NCBI GenBank assembly: GCA_019240125.1
Contig: JAFAYW010000247.1
Coordinates: 1 to 32,110 of the forward strand
Source: Alphaproteobacteria bacterium
Lineage (GTDB): Bacteria; Pseudomonadota; Alphaproteobacteria; ATCC43930; CGMCC-115725
Length of the DNA: 32,110 nucleotides
Direction: 5' to 3'
The notes beneath the pieces were generated by a model. It did no database searches and had not been told where the DNA came from. It saw nothing but the letters and a program-made list of their open reading frames with translations. Positions 16,514-22,867 of the stretch are shown piece after piece (the stretch's first letter is position 1; the number at the start of each line of letters is the position of its first letter). A program made the position numbers and the translations under genes.

Positions 16514-17479
16514 CTATTCCATATCGGGCTCGGCCAAGACTTCGGCAAAGACGCTGCGGTCGACATTGCCACCGCTCAGCACTACGGCCACTTTCCTGCC
16601 GGCAAGGCGGTGGCGCTCCTTACAGGCTGCGGCGAATGCGGCCGCCCCCGCGCCCTCCGCGACATTGTGGGTGTCGCTGTAGAGGGTGCGCATCGCCTGC
16701 CGTATCTCGGCTTCCGACACCGTCGTGATATGTGCCACGCCCTTGCGGACGATCGCCAATGCAGCCTCGTCCGGCACACGGCAGGCGAGACCGTCGGCGA
16801 TCGTGTCGGCCGTGTTGGTGCTGACCGCATGGCCCGCCGCCAGCGACAGCGCATAGCAAGCGGCGTTTTCGGCCACGACACCGACGATCTCCGCCTTGGC
16901 TCCGGTTGCGTCCCGCGCCGCGATCATCCCGCAGATGCCGCTGCCTTGGCCAATCGGCACATAAACGACATCGAGGTCCGGCACCGCCTCGAACAGTTCG
17001 ACCCCATACGTGCCGACACCCTGCACCAGCTTCGGGTGAAAGGTTGGCACGAGGTGCAGCCGCTCCGCCTCGGCGCGGCCAATGGCATATTCATAGGCGG
17101 CCTGGAAATCGTGTCCCACCTCAACCAGCTCGGCGCCATAGGCCCGCATCGAGCGGTTCTTCTCGGTGCTGTTGCCATGCGGGACAACCAGCGTCGCCGT
17201 CATGCCGAGCCGCGCGGCGGCGCACGCGATGCTCTGCCCGTGATTGCCGCGGGTCGCGCTGATCACCCCCATCACTTCAGGTTGCGTGCGCCTGACATGG
17301 TCGAGATAGACGAGGCCCCCGCGCAATTTGAAGGCGCCGATCGGCGTATGGTTTTCGTGCTTGACCCAAAGCTCGGTGCCGAGCCGCCGCGCCAGCAAGG
17401 GCCAGCAATATTGCGGCGTCGGCGGCACGACCGAACGCACCACCGCTGTCGCGGCATCGAATTCGGTCCGTGAGATCAT
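16514..17479 (-). CDS. PLP-dependent threonine/serine dehydratase-like enzyme
   Basis: Fold-type II PLP enzyme of 321 residues from the ATG at 17479, which overlaps the aminotransferase stop (ATGA). The PLP lysine is Lys51 in PIGAFKLRGG. A substrate loop TRGNHGQS follows (residues 76-83). The phosphate-binding loop is PIGQGSGICG (175-184) rather than the usual GGGG form, and SGGNVD lies near residue 302. This is typical of the catabolic threonine-dehydratase-like branch (also annotated EutB-like). It likely deaminates a beta-hydroxy amino acid such as threonine, serine or hydroxyaspartate to a 2-oxo acid. Specificity is not resolved by sequence. Confidence 0.88.
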   Translation of the reverse strand: MISRTEFDAATAVVRSVVPPTPQYCWPLLARRLGTELWVKHENHTPIGAFKLRGGLVYLDHVRRTQPEVMGVISATRGNHGQSIACAAARLGMTATLVVPHGNSTEKNRSMRAYGAELVEVGHDFQAAYEYAIGRAEAERLHLVPTFHPKLVQGVGTYGVELFEAVPDLDVVYVPIGQGSGICGMIAARDATGAKAEIVGVVAENAACYALSLAAGHAVSTNTADTIADGLACRVPDEAALAIVRKGVAHITTVSEAEIRQAMRTLYSDTHNVAEGAGAAAFAAACKERHRLAGRKVAVVLSGGNVDRSVFAEVLAEPDME

Positions 17480-18669
17480 GCCCCGCTCTGCAGGGCGCCG
17501 AGATACTCGAGAGCGGCGGCAACGCCGCCAGCGCGATGCGGGATGCCGGCACGATGCAGGCCCATTTCGACGCCGCACAGGGTGCCGCACAGCATCAGAT
17601 CATTGAAATAGCCGAGGTGCCCGATCCGGAAGATCTTGCCCTTCATCTTGCCGAGCCCAGTGCCGAGCGACATGTCGAAGCCGTCGAGAATGATCTCGCG
17701 CACCCGATCGGCATCGTAGCCATCGGGCACCACCACCGCTGTCAATGCGCTCGAATACTCGCGCGGATCGGCGCATAGCACTTCGAGCCCCCAGCCGTTG
17801 ACCGCCCGCCGCGTCGCCTCGGCATGCCGCTCATGGCGACGGAACACCGCCGGCAAGCCCTCCTCCTCGAGCAGCATCTTGAGCGCCTCGCGCAGCCCAT
17901 AGAGCAGGTTGGTGGCCGGCGTGTAGGGGAAGAACCCGGTATGGCCGCTTTCCGCCATGGCCTGCCAGTCCCAGTAAGACCGCGTCATCTTGGCTGTCTT
18001 CGAGGCCGCCATCGCCTTTTTCGACACCGCATTGAAGCCGAGCCCCGGCGGCAGCATCAGCCCCTTCTGCGACCCGCCCACGGTGACATCGACGCCCCAT
18101 TCATCGTGCCGGTAGTCGATCGAGCCGAGAGAAGAGATGGTATCGACCATCAGGAGAGCGGGATGCCGCGCCTCGTCGATCGCGGCCCGGATCGCCGGGA
18201 CACGCGTGGTAACGCCGGTCGAGGTTTCGTTATGCACGACGCACACCGCCTTGATGCGATGCTCCCGGTCGGCGGCAAGCTTTTCGATAACCTTCGCCGG
18301 ATCGACCCCGTGCCGCCAATCGCCCGGCACGAAATCGATCTCGATTCCCAGCCGCCCCGCCATCTGCCGCCACAGGGTGGCAAACTGGCCGGTTTCGAAC
18401 ATGACGACCCGATCGCCCGGCGACAGCGTATTGACCAGGGCTGCCTCCCACGCACCGGTCCCCGAGGACGGGTACATCACAACGGTGCCTTCCGTCTGAA
18501 ACACCCGCTGCATCCCGGCGATGACCTCTTTGCCGAGATCGCTGAATTCCGGCCCGCGATGATCGATGGTCGGAAACGCAATCGCATGCAACACGCGGTC
18601 GGGCACATTGGTCGGGCCGGGGATTTGCAGGAAATGACGTCCGGTGTGAACGGGCGGCTGATTCTTCAT
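17476..18669 (-). CDS. Class V aminotransferase, serine-glyoxylate type
   Basis: About 397 residues from the ATG at 18669, preceded by GGAG. PLP-dependent aminotransferase with N-terminal FLQIPGPTNVPDRVL, PSSGTGAWEAAL, the cofactor Asp176 (VDTISSLGS) and the Schiff-base Lys202 in GGSQKGLMLPPGL. The C-terminal block GTGLGKMKGKIFRIGHLG is characteristic. This group includes serine-glyoxylate aminotransferase (SgaA) of the serine cycle and the related aspartate-glyoxylate enzyme BhcA of the beta-hydroxyaspartate cycle. All use glyoxylate as amino acceptor and yield glycine. It is the first gene of a two-gene operon with the dehydratase. Which donor it uses is open. Confidence 0.9.
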   Translation of the reverse strand: MKNQPPVHTGRHFLQIPGPTNVPDRVLHAIAFPTIDHRGPEFSDLGKEVIAGMQRVFQTEGTVVMYPSSGTGAWEAALVNTLSPGDRVVMFETGQFATLWRQMAGRLGIEIDFVPGDWRHGVDPAKVIEKLAADREHRIKAVCVVHNETSTGVTTRVPAIRAAIDEARHPALLMVDTISSLGSIDYRHDEWGVDVTVGGSQKGLMLPPGLGFNAVSKKAMAASKTAKMTRSYWDWQAMAESGHTGFFPYTPATNLLYGLREALKMLLEEEGLPAVFRRHERHAEATRRAVNGWGLEVLCADPREYSSALTAVVVPDGYDADRVREIILDGFDMSLGTGLGKMKGKIFRIGHLGYFNDLMLCGTLCGVEMGLHRAGIPHRAGGVAAALEYLGALQSGA

Positions 18670-18869
18670 GTCGGCAAGGCTCCACAATTCGACCGGCAGT
18701 GTGACGAGTTCGGGTCGGGCGGACAAGGAGGGGGACCGCGGCAGCCGATTCCGGCCGGCGACGCCCCGACAAGCGGCGGCGCGGAATTATCGCCGTACAC
18801 CGGGCGTTGGGAATTACAGCGGCCCTTTATTCAGAAGGGTTCACCCTGCCATTCCAGGAGATCGATGCG

Positions 18870-19217
18870 ATGCGAATCTCATTTGCCGCCATTCCGGTCA
18901 TTCTCGGCGTGCTCGGAGTCGCCGCGCCATCATTCGCGGATAGCGTCGCCGTGACAACGGGACCGAACGGCACCATGGTCTCAAGCGGCAAGCCCTGCCG
19001 GGTCGTTACCCGCGACAGCCACGACTCCAATAACCACGCCACCAACTCCACGTCGATAACGACAGGGCCGAATGGGATGAGCGGCACCACCACGGTCTCT
19101 CCAGGCGGCGCTGCCGGGAGCTCGGTAACGGTCGGCAGCGGCTCGAGCAGCGATGGCTCGCAGGCGTCGAGCGCGGCCGGTTCCGATTGCGTGATATACA
19201 AGGACAAGGATCAATAA
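18870..19217 (+). CDS. Small exported Ser/Gly/Thr-rich protein with TTGPNG repeats
   Basis: Secreted protein of 115 residues from the ATG at 18870, with AGGAG 9 bases upstream. The signal peptide is MRISFAAIPVILGVLGVA with cleavage after SFA (about residue 23). The mature part carries TTGPNG twice (29-34 and 64-69), each followed by a Ser/Thr/Gly-rich stretch. It has two cysteines (43 and 107) that could form a disulfide, and a charged tail YKDKDQ. It matches no family that I recognise. It stands convergently with the next gene, sharing a terminator, and near a longer repeat protein of similar composition (20075-20632). Confidence 0.82.
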   Translation: MRISFAAIPVILGVLGVAAPSFADSVAVTTGPNGTMVSSGKPCRVVTRDSHDSNNHATNSTSITTGPNGMSGTTTVSPGGAAGSSVTVGSGSSSDGSQASSAAGSDCVIYKDKDQ

Positions 19218-19237
19218 GCCGCTCATAAGTCCTCAGG

Positions 19238-19270
19238 AAAAAAGGCGTGCCCACGGGACGCGCCTTTTTT
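19238..19270. terminator. Bidirectional intrinsic terminator
   Basis: A 10-base perfect stem AAAAAAGGCG (19238-19247) pairs with CGCCTTTTTT (19261-19270) around a 13-base loop. The T run on either strand gives a standard factor-independent terminator in both directions. It lies between the convergent genes ending at 19217 (+) and 19283 (-), so it can stop both transcripts. Confidence 0.85.
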
Positions 19271-19282
19271 GACGAGATGGAC

Positions 19283-19798
19283 CTACTGGTTGAGGTTCGT
19301 TGACGAAGTCGTGGTCGACTTGACCGGCGGCCCACCGGGTTCGTGGGCCATCGATTTGGTCCGGCTGGTCAGATCATCGCCGTTGACCTTTGTCTGGGTG
19401 TGCGACTTGCTCCAGACGCCGCCTTGCTCGTGCGCCTGATCCATCGACTGGCCGTGCAGCTTGCCGCCGCCACTGCCGTGTACGGCGCTGTGGCTCATGT
19501 CATTCCCACCATTGGCCGAACTTGCGCTGCCGCCGGTGCCAAGCGTCGATGAACTCTGCCCGGGGATCGAGGACGTAGCACCGAGCCCCATTGATGACGC
19601 CGAGGTCCCGCCCGCTGCCGCGCTCCCGCCAGTACCAATCGTGCCGCTGGCGGCGCCGGGCGTGGTCGAACCGGAACCGGCTCCGATCGTCGATGCTGAC
19701 GCCCCTGCCTGGCCATGATCCGCCGCATGGCTCGCGCCGACAAAGGCAAAAATTAGGAGCGCGGACAGCGCGGTTGCCGCTGAGTGCTGAGATTTCAT
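19283..19798 (-). CDS. Exported Ser/Gly/Ala-rich repeat protein
   Basis: Protein of 171 residues with a Sec signal peptide (MKSQHSAATALSALLIFAFV..., cleavage near SHAAD). Residues about 32-98 are a low-complexity domain of four half-repeats such as GTIGTGGSAAAGG, SSMGLGATSS and STLGTGGSASS. The C-terminal third differs: it is polar with several His and Gln (HGSGGGKLHGQSMDQAHEQG), then TSRTKSMAHEPGGPP. The half-repeats match those of the divergent gene at 20075, so the two are probably paralogous in their repeat part. No cysteines are seen. AGAGAGGG precedes the ATG. Function unknown. Confidence 0.82.
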   Translation of the reverse strand: MKSQHSAATALSALLIFAFVGASHAADHGQAGASASTIGAGSGSTTPGAASGTIGTGGSAAAGGTSASSMGLGATSSIPGQSSSTLGTGGSASSANGGNDMSHSAVHGSGGGKLHGQSMDQAHEQGGVWSKSHTQTKVNGDDLTSRTKSMAHEPGGPPVKSTTTSSTNLNQ

Positions 19799-19932
19799 CG
19801 TGCCCTCTCTAGAGAAAAATGCCTTCTAGGACTCAGCAACACGAGGCCATGGTTGGCGTGCGACAAATCAACCGATAGGCGATCCTATTAACTTCCGTAA
19901 GGCAATTGCGCGAACGTGAGGCCCAAATCTCG

Positions 19933-19952
19933 GTGACAGCGTTCTATGTCAC
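19933..19952. promoter_or_regulatory. Operator-like dyad GTGACA-N8-TGTCAC
   Basis: A perfect inverted repeat with 6-base arms (19933-19938 and 19947-19952) lies in the 276-base space between the divergent genes at 19798 and 20075. Size and symmetry fit a binding site for a dimeric regulator, but it could be chance. The rest of this intergenic region shows a small hairpin at 20023-20045 and no convincing -35/-10 pair. Confidence 0.35.
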
Positions 19953-20074
19953 GAACGCGCTGTTCAGCGGCTCATGGAGTCCTTAGCGACGATCAGACTC
20001 AGCAGCAACTTCAAGTCACGACGCCCGATCTTCTGAAGGACGGGCAGGCCAGAACAAACGCAGGAGAGGATGTG

Positions 20075-20632
20075 ATGTGGAATAAGGTCAAAGCCAGCGC
20101 GCTGGCGGTTGCGCTACTCGCCGGCACGGCTGCGATCGGTTATGCGCAATCGAGTTCCACCGTCGGCATGGGCGGCAGTTCGGCCGGCGGCGGCTCCAGC
20201 AGCACGACGCTCGGTACCGGCGGCAGCTCAGCCGGCGGCGGCTCCGGAACCGGCTCGGCGAGCACGCTTGGCCTCGGCGGCGCGACCGCGGGCAATGGCA
20301 GCAGCAGTGTAAGCATGGGTACCGGCGGTAGCGCGGCGGGCAGTGGATCGGGCAGCGGCTCCGCCAGCACGCTCGGCTTGGGCGGCGCCAGTGCCGGTAA
20401 TGGCAGCAGCAGCACCAGCATGGGCACCGGCGGCAGTGCCGCTGGCACGGGCCATAGCGGCAGCGGCTCGGCGAGCACGGTGGGCATGGGCGGATCAACC
20501 GCCGGTTCAGGCACCTCTGGTACGACGATGGGCACCGGCGGCAGCTCGGCGGGCGCCAGTGACGAGCATCGTGGGCGCGGCCCGGAGCGCGGCCCCGGGA
20601 ATGAGCGGCACGGCGAACGCGGCGACCGTTAA
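20075..20632 (+). CDS. Exported glycine/serine-rich protein with four 35-residue repeats
   Basis: Protein of 185 residues from the ATG at 20075, chosen for the strong GGAGAGGA site and because it begins a signal peptide (MWNKVKASALAVALLAGTAA, cleavage near IGYAQ). The mature protein is almost entirely repeats. Each unit has two halves of the type SASTLGLGGASAGNGS and SSTSMGTGGSAAG, so xxGxGGSxAG recurs eight times. It ends in a charged tail DEHRGRGPERGPGNERHGER. There are no cysteines and almost no aromatic residues after the signal. Such sequence could form a solenoid, a cross-beta or a disordered extracellular polymer. I do not recognise a family with known function. Confidence 0.85.
   Translation: MWNKVKASALAVALLAGTAAIGYAQSSSTVGMGGSSAGGGSSSTTLGTGGSSAGGGSGTGSASTLGLGGATAGNGSSSVSMGTGGSAAGSGSGSGSASTLGLGGASAGNGSSSTSMGTGGSAAGTGHSGSGSASTVGMGGSTAGSGTSGTTMGTGGSSAGASDEHRGRGPERGPGNERHGERGDR
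20150..20560 (+). repeat. Tandem repeat of about 105 bp, four copies
   Basis: In-frame repeats inside the Gly/Ser-rich gene start at 20150, 20255, 20360 and 20468, giving periods of 105, 105 and 108 bases (35, 35, 36 residues). Copies 2 and 3 are most alike at the DNA level; copies 1 and 4 are more diverged. The nucleotide-level variation with conserved protein pattern (SxSTxGxGG ... MGTGGSxAG) suggests the repeat is old and held by selection on the protein. Confidence 0.85.
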
Positions 20633-20640
20633 GCAGGGTG

Positions 20641-20669
20641 GACCGGGTGCCCGCCTTGGGCACCCGGTC
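20641..20669. terminator. GC-rich hairpin after the repeat-protein gene
   Basis: A perfect 12-base stem (20641-20652 with 20658-20669, arms GACCGGGTGCCC / GGGCACCCGGTC) encloses a 5-base loop. There is no T tract on either side. It lies between convergent genes ending at 20632 (+) and 20708 (-), so it may act as a transcript end or RNA-stabilising hairpin rather than a classical intrinsic terminator. Confidence 0.6.
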
Positions 20670-20707
20670 GTGCCAGGCTGAACGCTACCGCCTCCCATCA
20701 GTCGGCA

Positions 20708-20908
20708 CTATTGCGGCTGGCGCAGCGGCACTTCGATCGGGAGGCAATTTCCCCGCCCGGCCATCAGGCAATCCTCGATGTTACCGGTGCGCCGCAGCTC
20801 GCGGAACAGCACGATCCCGGCGATCGCCAAAAGCAGAATAACGATCAAGCCCATCAAGGCGGCGGTCCTGCGTGCCTCTTCGCTGGCTTCCTGATCGCGG
20901 TTGCGCAT
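20708..20908 (-). CDS. Small single-pass membrane protein, 66 residues
   Basis: From the ATG at 20908: a short charged N-terminus (MRNRDQEASEEARR), one transmembrane helix (about residues 17-36, ALMGLIVILLLAIAGIVLF), then RELRRTGNIEDCLMAGRGNC and a short Pro/Gln-rich tail. The frame continues upstream to 20944 without a better ribosome-binding site. The segment IEDCLMAGRxNC with two cysteines resembles small hypothetical membrane proteins that I recall from Rhodospirillales/Hyphomicrobiales. By the positive-inside rule the Arg-rich post-helix segment complicates the topology. Function unknown. Confidence 0.7.
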   Translation of the reverse strand: MRNRDQEASEEARRTAALMGLIVILLLAIAGIVLFRELRRTGNIEDCLMAGRGNCLPIEVPLRQPQ

Positions 20909-20929
20909 GCATCGGCTGCCGAGGTTTCG

Positions 20930-20962
20930 CCACGAGACGGCCACGAGACGGCCACGAGACGG
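20930..20962. repeat. Three perfect tandem copies of an 11-bp unit
   Basis: CCACGAGACGG is repeated exactly three times (20930-20940, 20941-20951, 20952-20962) in the divergent space between the small membrane protein and the amidase. It could be a microsatellite-like slippage product or a cluster of regulator sites. An inverted pair CTAGCGC (20976-20982) / GCGCTAG (21019-21025) lies next to it. Confidence 0.8.
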
Positions 20963-21055
20963 CGGCAGTTCGATACTAGCGCCGAACAGACATCACCGCT
21001 TCCGCGACACCAAGGCAAGCGCTAGGTTCACACGCGTTGACGTTGAGGACACGCG

Positions 21056-22345
21056 ATGCCGGACCTTACAATGCTGTCTGCCCGCGAAGCCGCCGAAGCT
21101 ATCGCGGGCCGGCGCCTGACCGTCGAGGCACTGGTTGCCGCCTACCTCGATCGCATTGACCGCGTCGAGCCCGAGATCGGAGCCTGGCAGTACCTCGATC
21201 GCGACAGCGCGATCAGCGCCGCGCGTCGGGCAGACGCGGGTCCCCTGAGTGGTCCGCTGCATGGTCTCCCTATCGCGGTCAAAGACCTGATCGACACGGT
21301 CGACATGCCGACGACGTACGGTTCGGGCATCTATGCGCATCACCGCCCCGCCTCGAATGCCGCCTGCGTGGCTCTGGCGCGAGCCTCCGGAGCCATTGTG
21401 CTCGGCAAAACCGTCACCACCGAGTTTGCGTGCTTTACACCCGGTAAGACCGCTAACCCGCACAACGCGGCGCATACGCCCGGTGGCTCATCGAGCGGAT
21501 CGGCCGCTGCCGTCGCCGCGGGAATGATACCGCTGGCATTCGCGACGCAAACCGCCGGATCGGTGATACGTCCGGCATCGTTTTGCGGGTGTGTCGGGTT
21601 CAAGCCGAGCTTCGGGGTCATCCCGCGCGCCGGCGCCAAGCTGCTGTGCGACAGCTTGGATACAATCGGGACGATGGCCCGCAATGTCGGCGATGCGGCG
21701 TTTTTTGCCGGCGTGCTCGCCGCGCGACCGGGCCTGCGCGACGTGACTCTGCCCACCCGGTTGCCACGTTTTGGTCTCTACCGCACCCCGATGTGGGAGG
21801 CCGCCGACGCCTGCGTGGCAACCGCACTGGATCATGCGCGGGCGGCGCTCGAGAAGGCCGGCGCGGTGGTGGTCGAGCTTGAAGTTCCGAATGACCATCG
21901 CGGGATAACGTCCGCGCAGGAGGCCGTTATGGGCTTCGAGTTAGTCCGTGCCCTGGCCTATGAGCGCCTCGACCGTGCCGCGGAGATATCGCCACGCCTG
22001 GCTCAGCAATTCGAGGAGGGGCTGGCGGTCGACGCCGAGGCATATGACCGGGCGCGAACCGCAACCGCCACCGCCAGGGATCGTTTGCCGGCATTCTTCG
22101 GTGAGTGCGACGCATTGCTGACACCGGCCGCCCCCGGTGAGGCGCCGGCCGGGTTGGCCTACACCGGCAATCCGGTCTTCAACCGGATGTGGACGCTACT
22201 GGGCACGCCCTGTGTGACGCTTCCGGCGATCCGGGGACCGCAAGGCCTTCCCATCGGGATACAACTCGTCGGCCGCAACAATGACGATATCGGGTTGATG
22301 GCATGCGGACTGTTTGCCGAACAGGCGCTGAGAGAGATCGCATGA
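21056..22345 (+). CDS. Amidase (amidase signature family)
   Basis: Enzyme of 429 residues with the complete Ser-cisSer-Lys triad of the amidase signature family: Lys76 (PIAVKDLID), cis-Ser145 in PGGSSSGSAAA, and nucleophile Ser169 in QTAGSVIRPASFCG. The 69- and 24-residue spacings match the family. It hydrolyses an amide in the cytoplasm; members act on aryl or alkyl amides, malonamidate, or serve as GatA. The absence of gatB/gatC and the length argue for a catabolic amidase rather than GatA. TTGAGGACA precedes the ATG. Its stop overlaps the start of a lipoprotein gene (ATGA). Confidence 0.92.
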   Translation: MPDLTMLSAREAAEAIAGRRLTVEALVAAYLDRIDRVEPEIGAWQYLDRDSAISAARRADAGPLSGPLHGLPIAVKDLIDTVDMPTTYGSGIYAHHRPASNAACVALARASGAIVLGKTVTTEFACFTPGKTANPHNAAHTPGGSSSGSAAAVAAGMIPLAFATQTAGSVIRPASFCGCVGFKPSFGVIPRAGAKLLCDSLDTIGTMARNVGDAAFFAGVLAARPGLRDVTLPTRLPRFGLYRTPMWEAADACVATALDHARAALEKAGAVVVELEVPNDHRGITSAQEAVMGFELVRALAYERLDRAAEISPRLAQQFEEGLAVDAEAYDRARTATATARDRLPAFFGECDALLTPAAPGEAPAGLAYTGNPVFNRMWTLLGTPCVTLPAIRGPQGLPIGIQLVGRNNDDIGLMACGLFAEQALREIA

Positions 22346-22683
22346 AGCGCTTAGCCCTGACCGCCGGTATCGTCTCAGTGCTGGGTATTGCGACCATCCT
22401 GGGGTCGTGCAGCGCGCTCGACCCTTACCCAACGACGCCGCGCGCACCGGCAACCCCGCCCGCCGGCATCCCTGCCGCCGCACTCAAAGCATCACCGCCG
22501 CTGCCGCGAGTCGGGATCTGCTACAACACGTTGACAACAACTCTCGCCGAGGTCCAGGCGCAGGCGCAGCAGGAATGCGGCCCGAAGACGCAGCCCGAAC
22601 CCGCCAGCACTGATTGGTATCTGCAATACTGTCCGGTGCTGCTACCGGCGCGGGCAACTTTCGTCTGCAAGGCCACCCCTTGA
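22342..22683 (+). CDS. Putative small lipoprotein
   Basis: Protein of 113 residues from the ATG at 22342, overlapping the amidase stop. The N-terminus MKRLALTAGIVSVLGIATIL leads to a lipobox LGSC with Cys23 as the expected lipidated residue. A Pro/Ala-rich linker (PRAPATPPAGIPAA) follows. Then comes a compact domain with VGICYNTLTTTLAEVQAQAQ, a Cys in QQECGPKTQ, and DWYLQYCPVLLPARATFVC. The four cysteines after the linker suggest two disulfides. The ending resembles small alphaproteobacterial hypothetical lipoproteins that I recall. The coupling to the amidase may be functional or incidental. Confidence 0.78.
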   Translation: MKRLALTAGIVSVLGIATILGSCSALDPYPTTPRAPATPPAGIPAAALKASPPLPRVGICYNTLTTTLAEVQAQAQQECGPKTQPEPASTDWYLQYCPVLLPARATFVCKATP

Positions 22684-22770
22684 TGACGCCTGCGGGCGCT
22701 CGCGTGATCTGAATCAATGCTGCAATTGTCGAGCTTTGTGATTTTCCTGACGTTGATCTTGCCGTCGGAC

Positions 22771-22786
22771 GAGGAGACGACTATTG
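22771..22786 (+). promoter_or_regulatory. Strong ribosome-binding site before an alternative TTG start of hemA
   Basis: GAGGAG (22771-22776) is spaced 7 bases from an in-frame TTG at 22784. Starting there would add 28 residues to HemA. The family-typical ATG at 22868 has no recognisable ribosome-binding site. The TTG start of the gene at 27190 shows that TTG with a strong site is plausible in this genome. Confidence 0.5.
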
Positions 22787-22867
22787 CGTGAGCACCGCGA
22801 CACCGCGCCCGCAGACGCGCAACCCAGTGGTGTGCTAGTCTACGATTTCTCCCGCATTGGCTGCCCG

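Noticed and set aside
18670..18869. Promoter or small RNA between the aminotransferase and the first exported protein
   Set aside because: The 200 bases contain short weak hairpins only, and no -35/-10 pair convincing enough to report.
20150..20560. CRISPR-like array
   Set aside because: The repeats are contiguous, in frame, coding and without unique spacers.
20088..20663. Minus-strand frames across the Gly/Ser repeat gene
   Set aside because: They are Arg/Cys/Pro- or Pro/Leu-rich antisense translations of the repeat. The + strand frame has a signal peptide and a strong ribosome-binding site.
21056..22345. GatA subunit of Glu-tRNA(Gln) amidotransferase
   Set aside because: The signature triad fits, but the protein is shorter than typical GatA and no gatB or gatC is adjacent.
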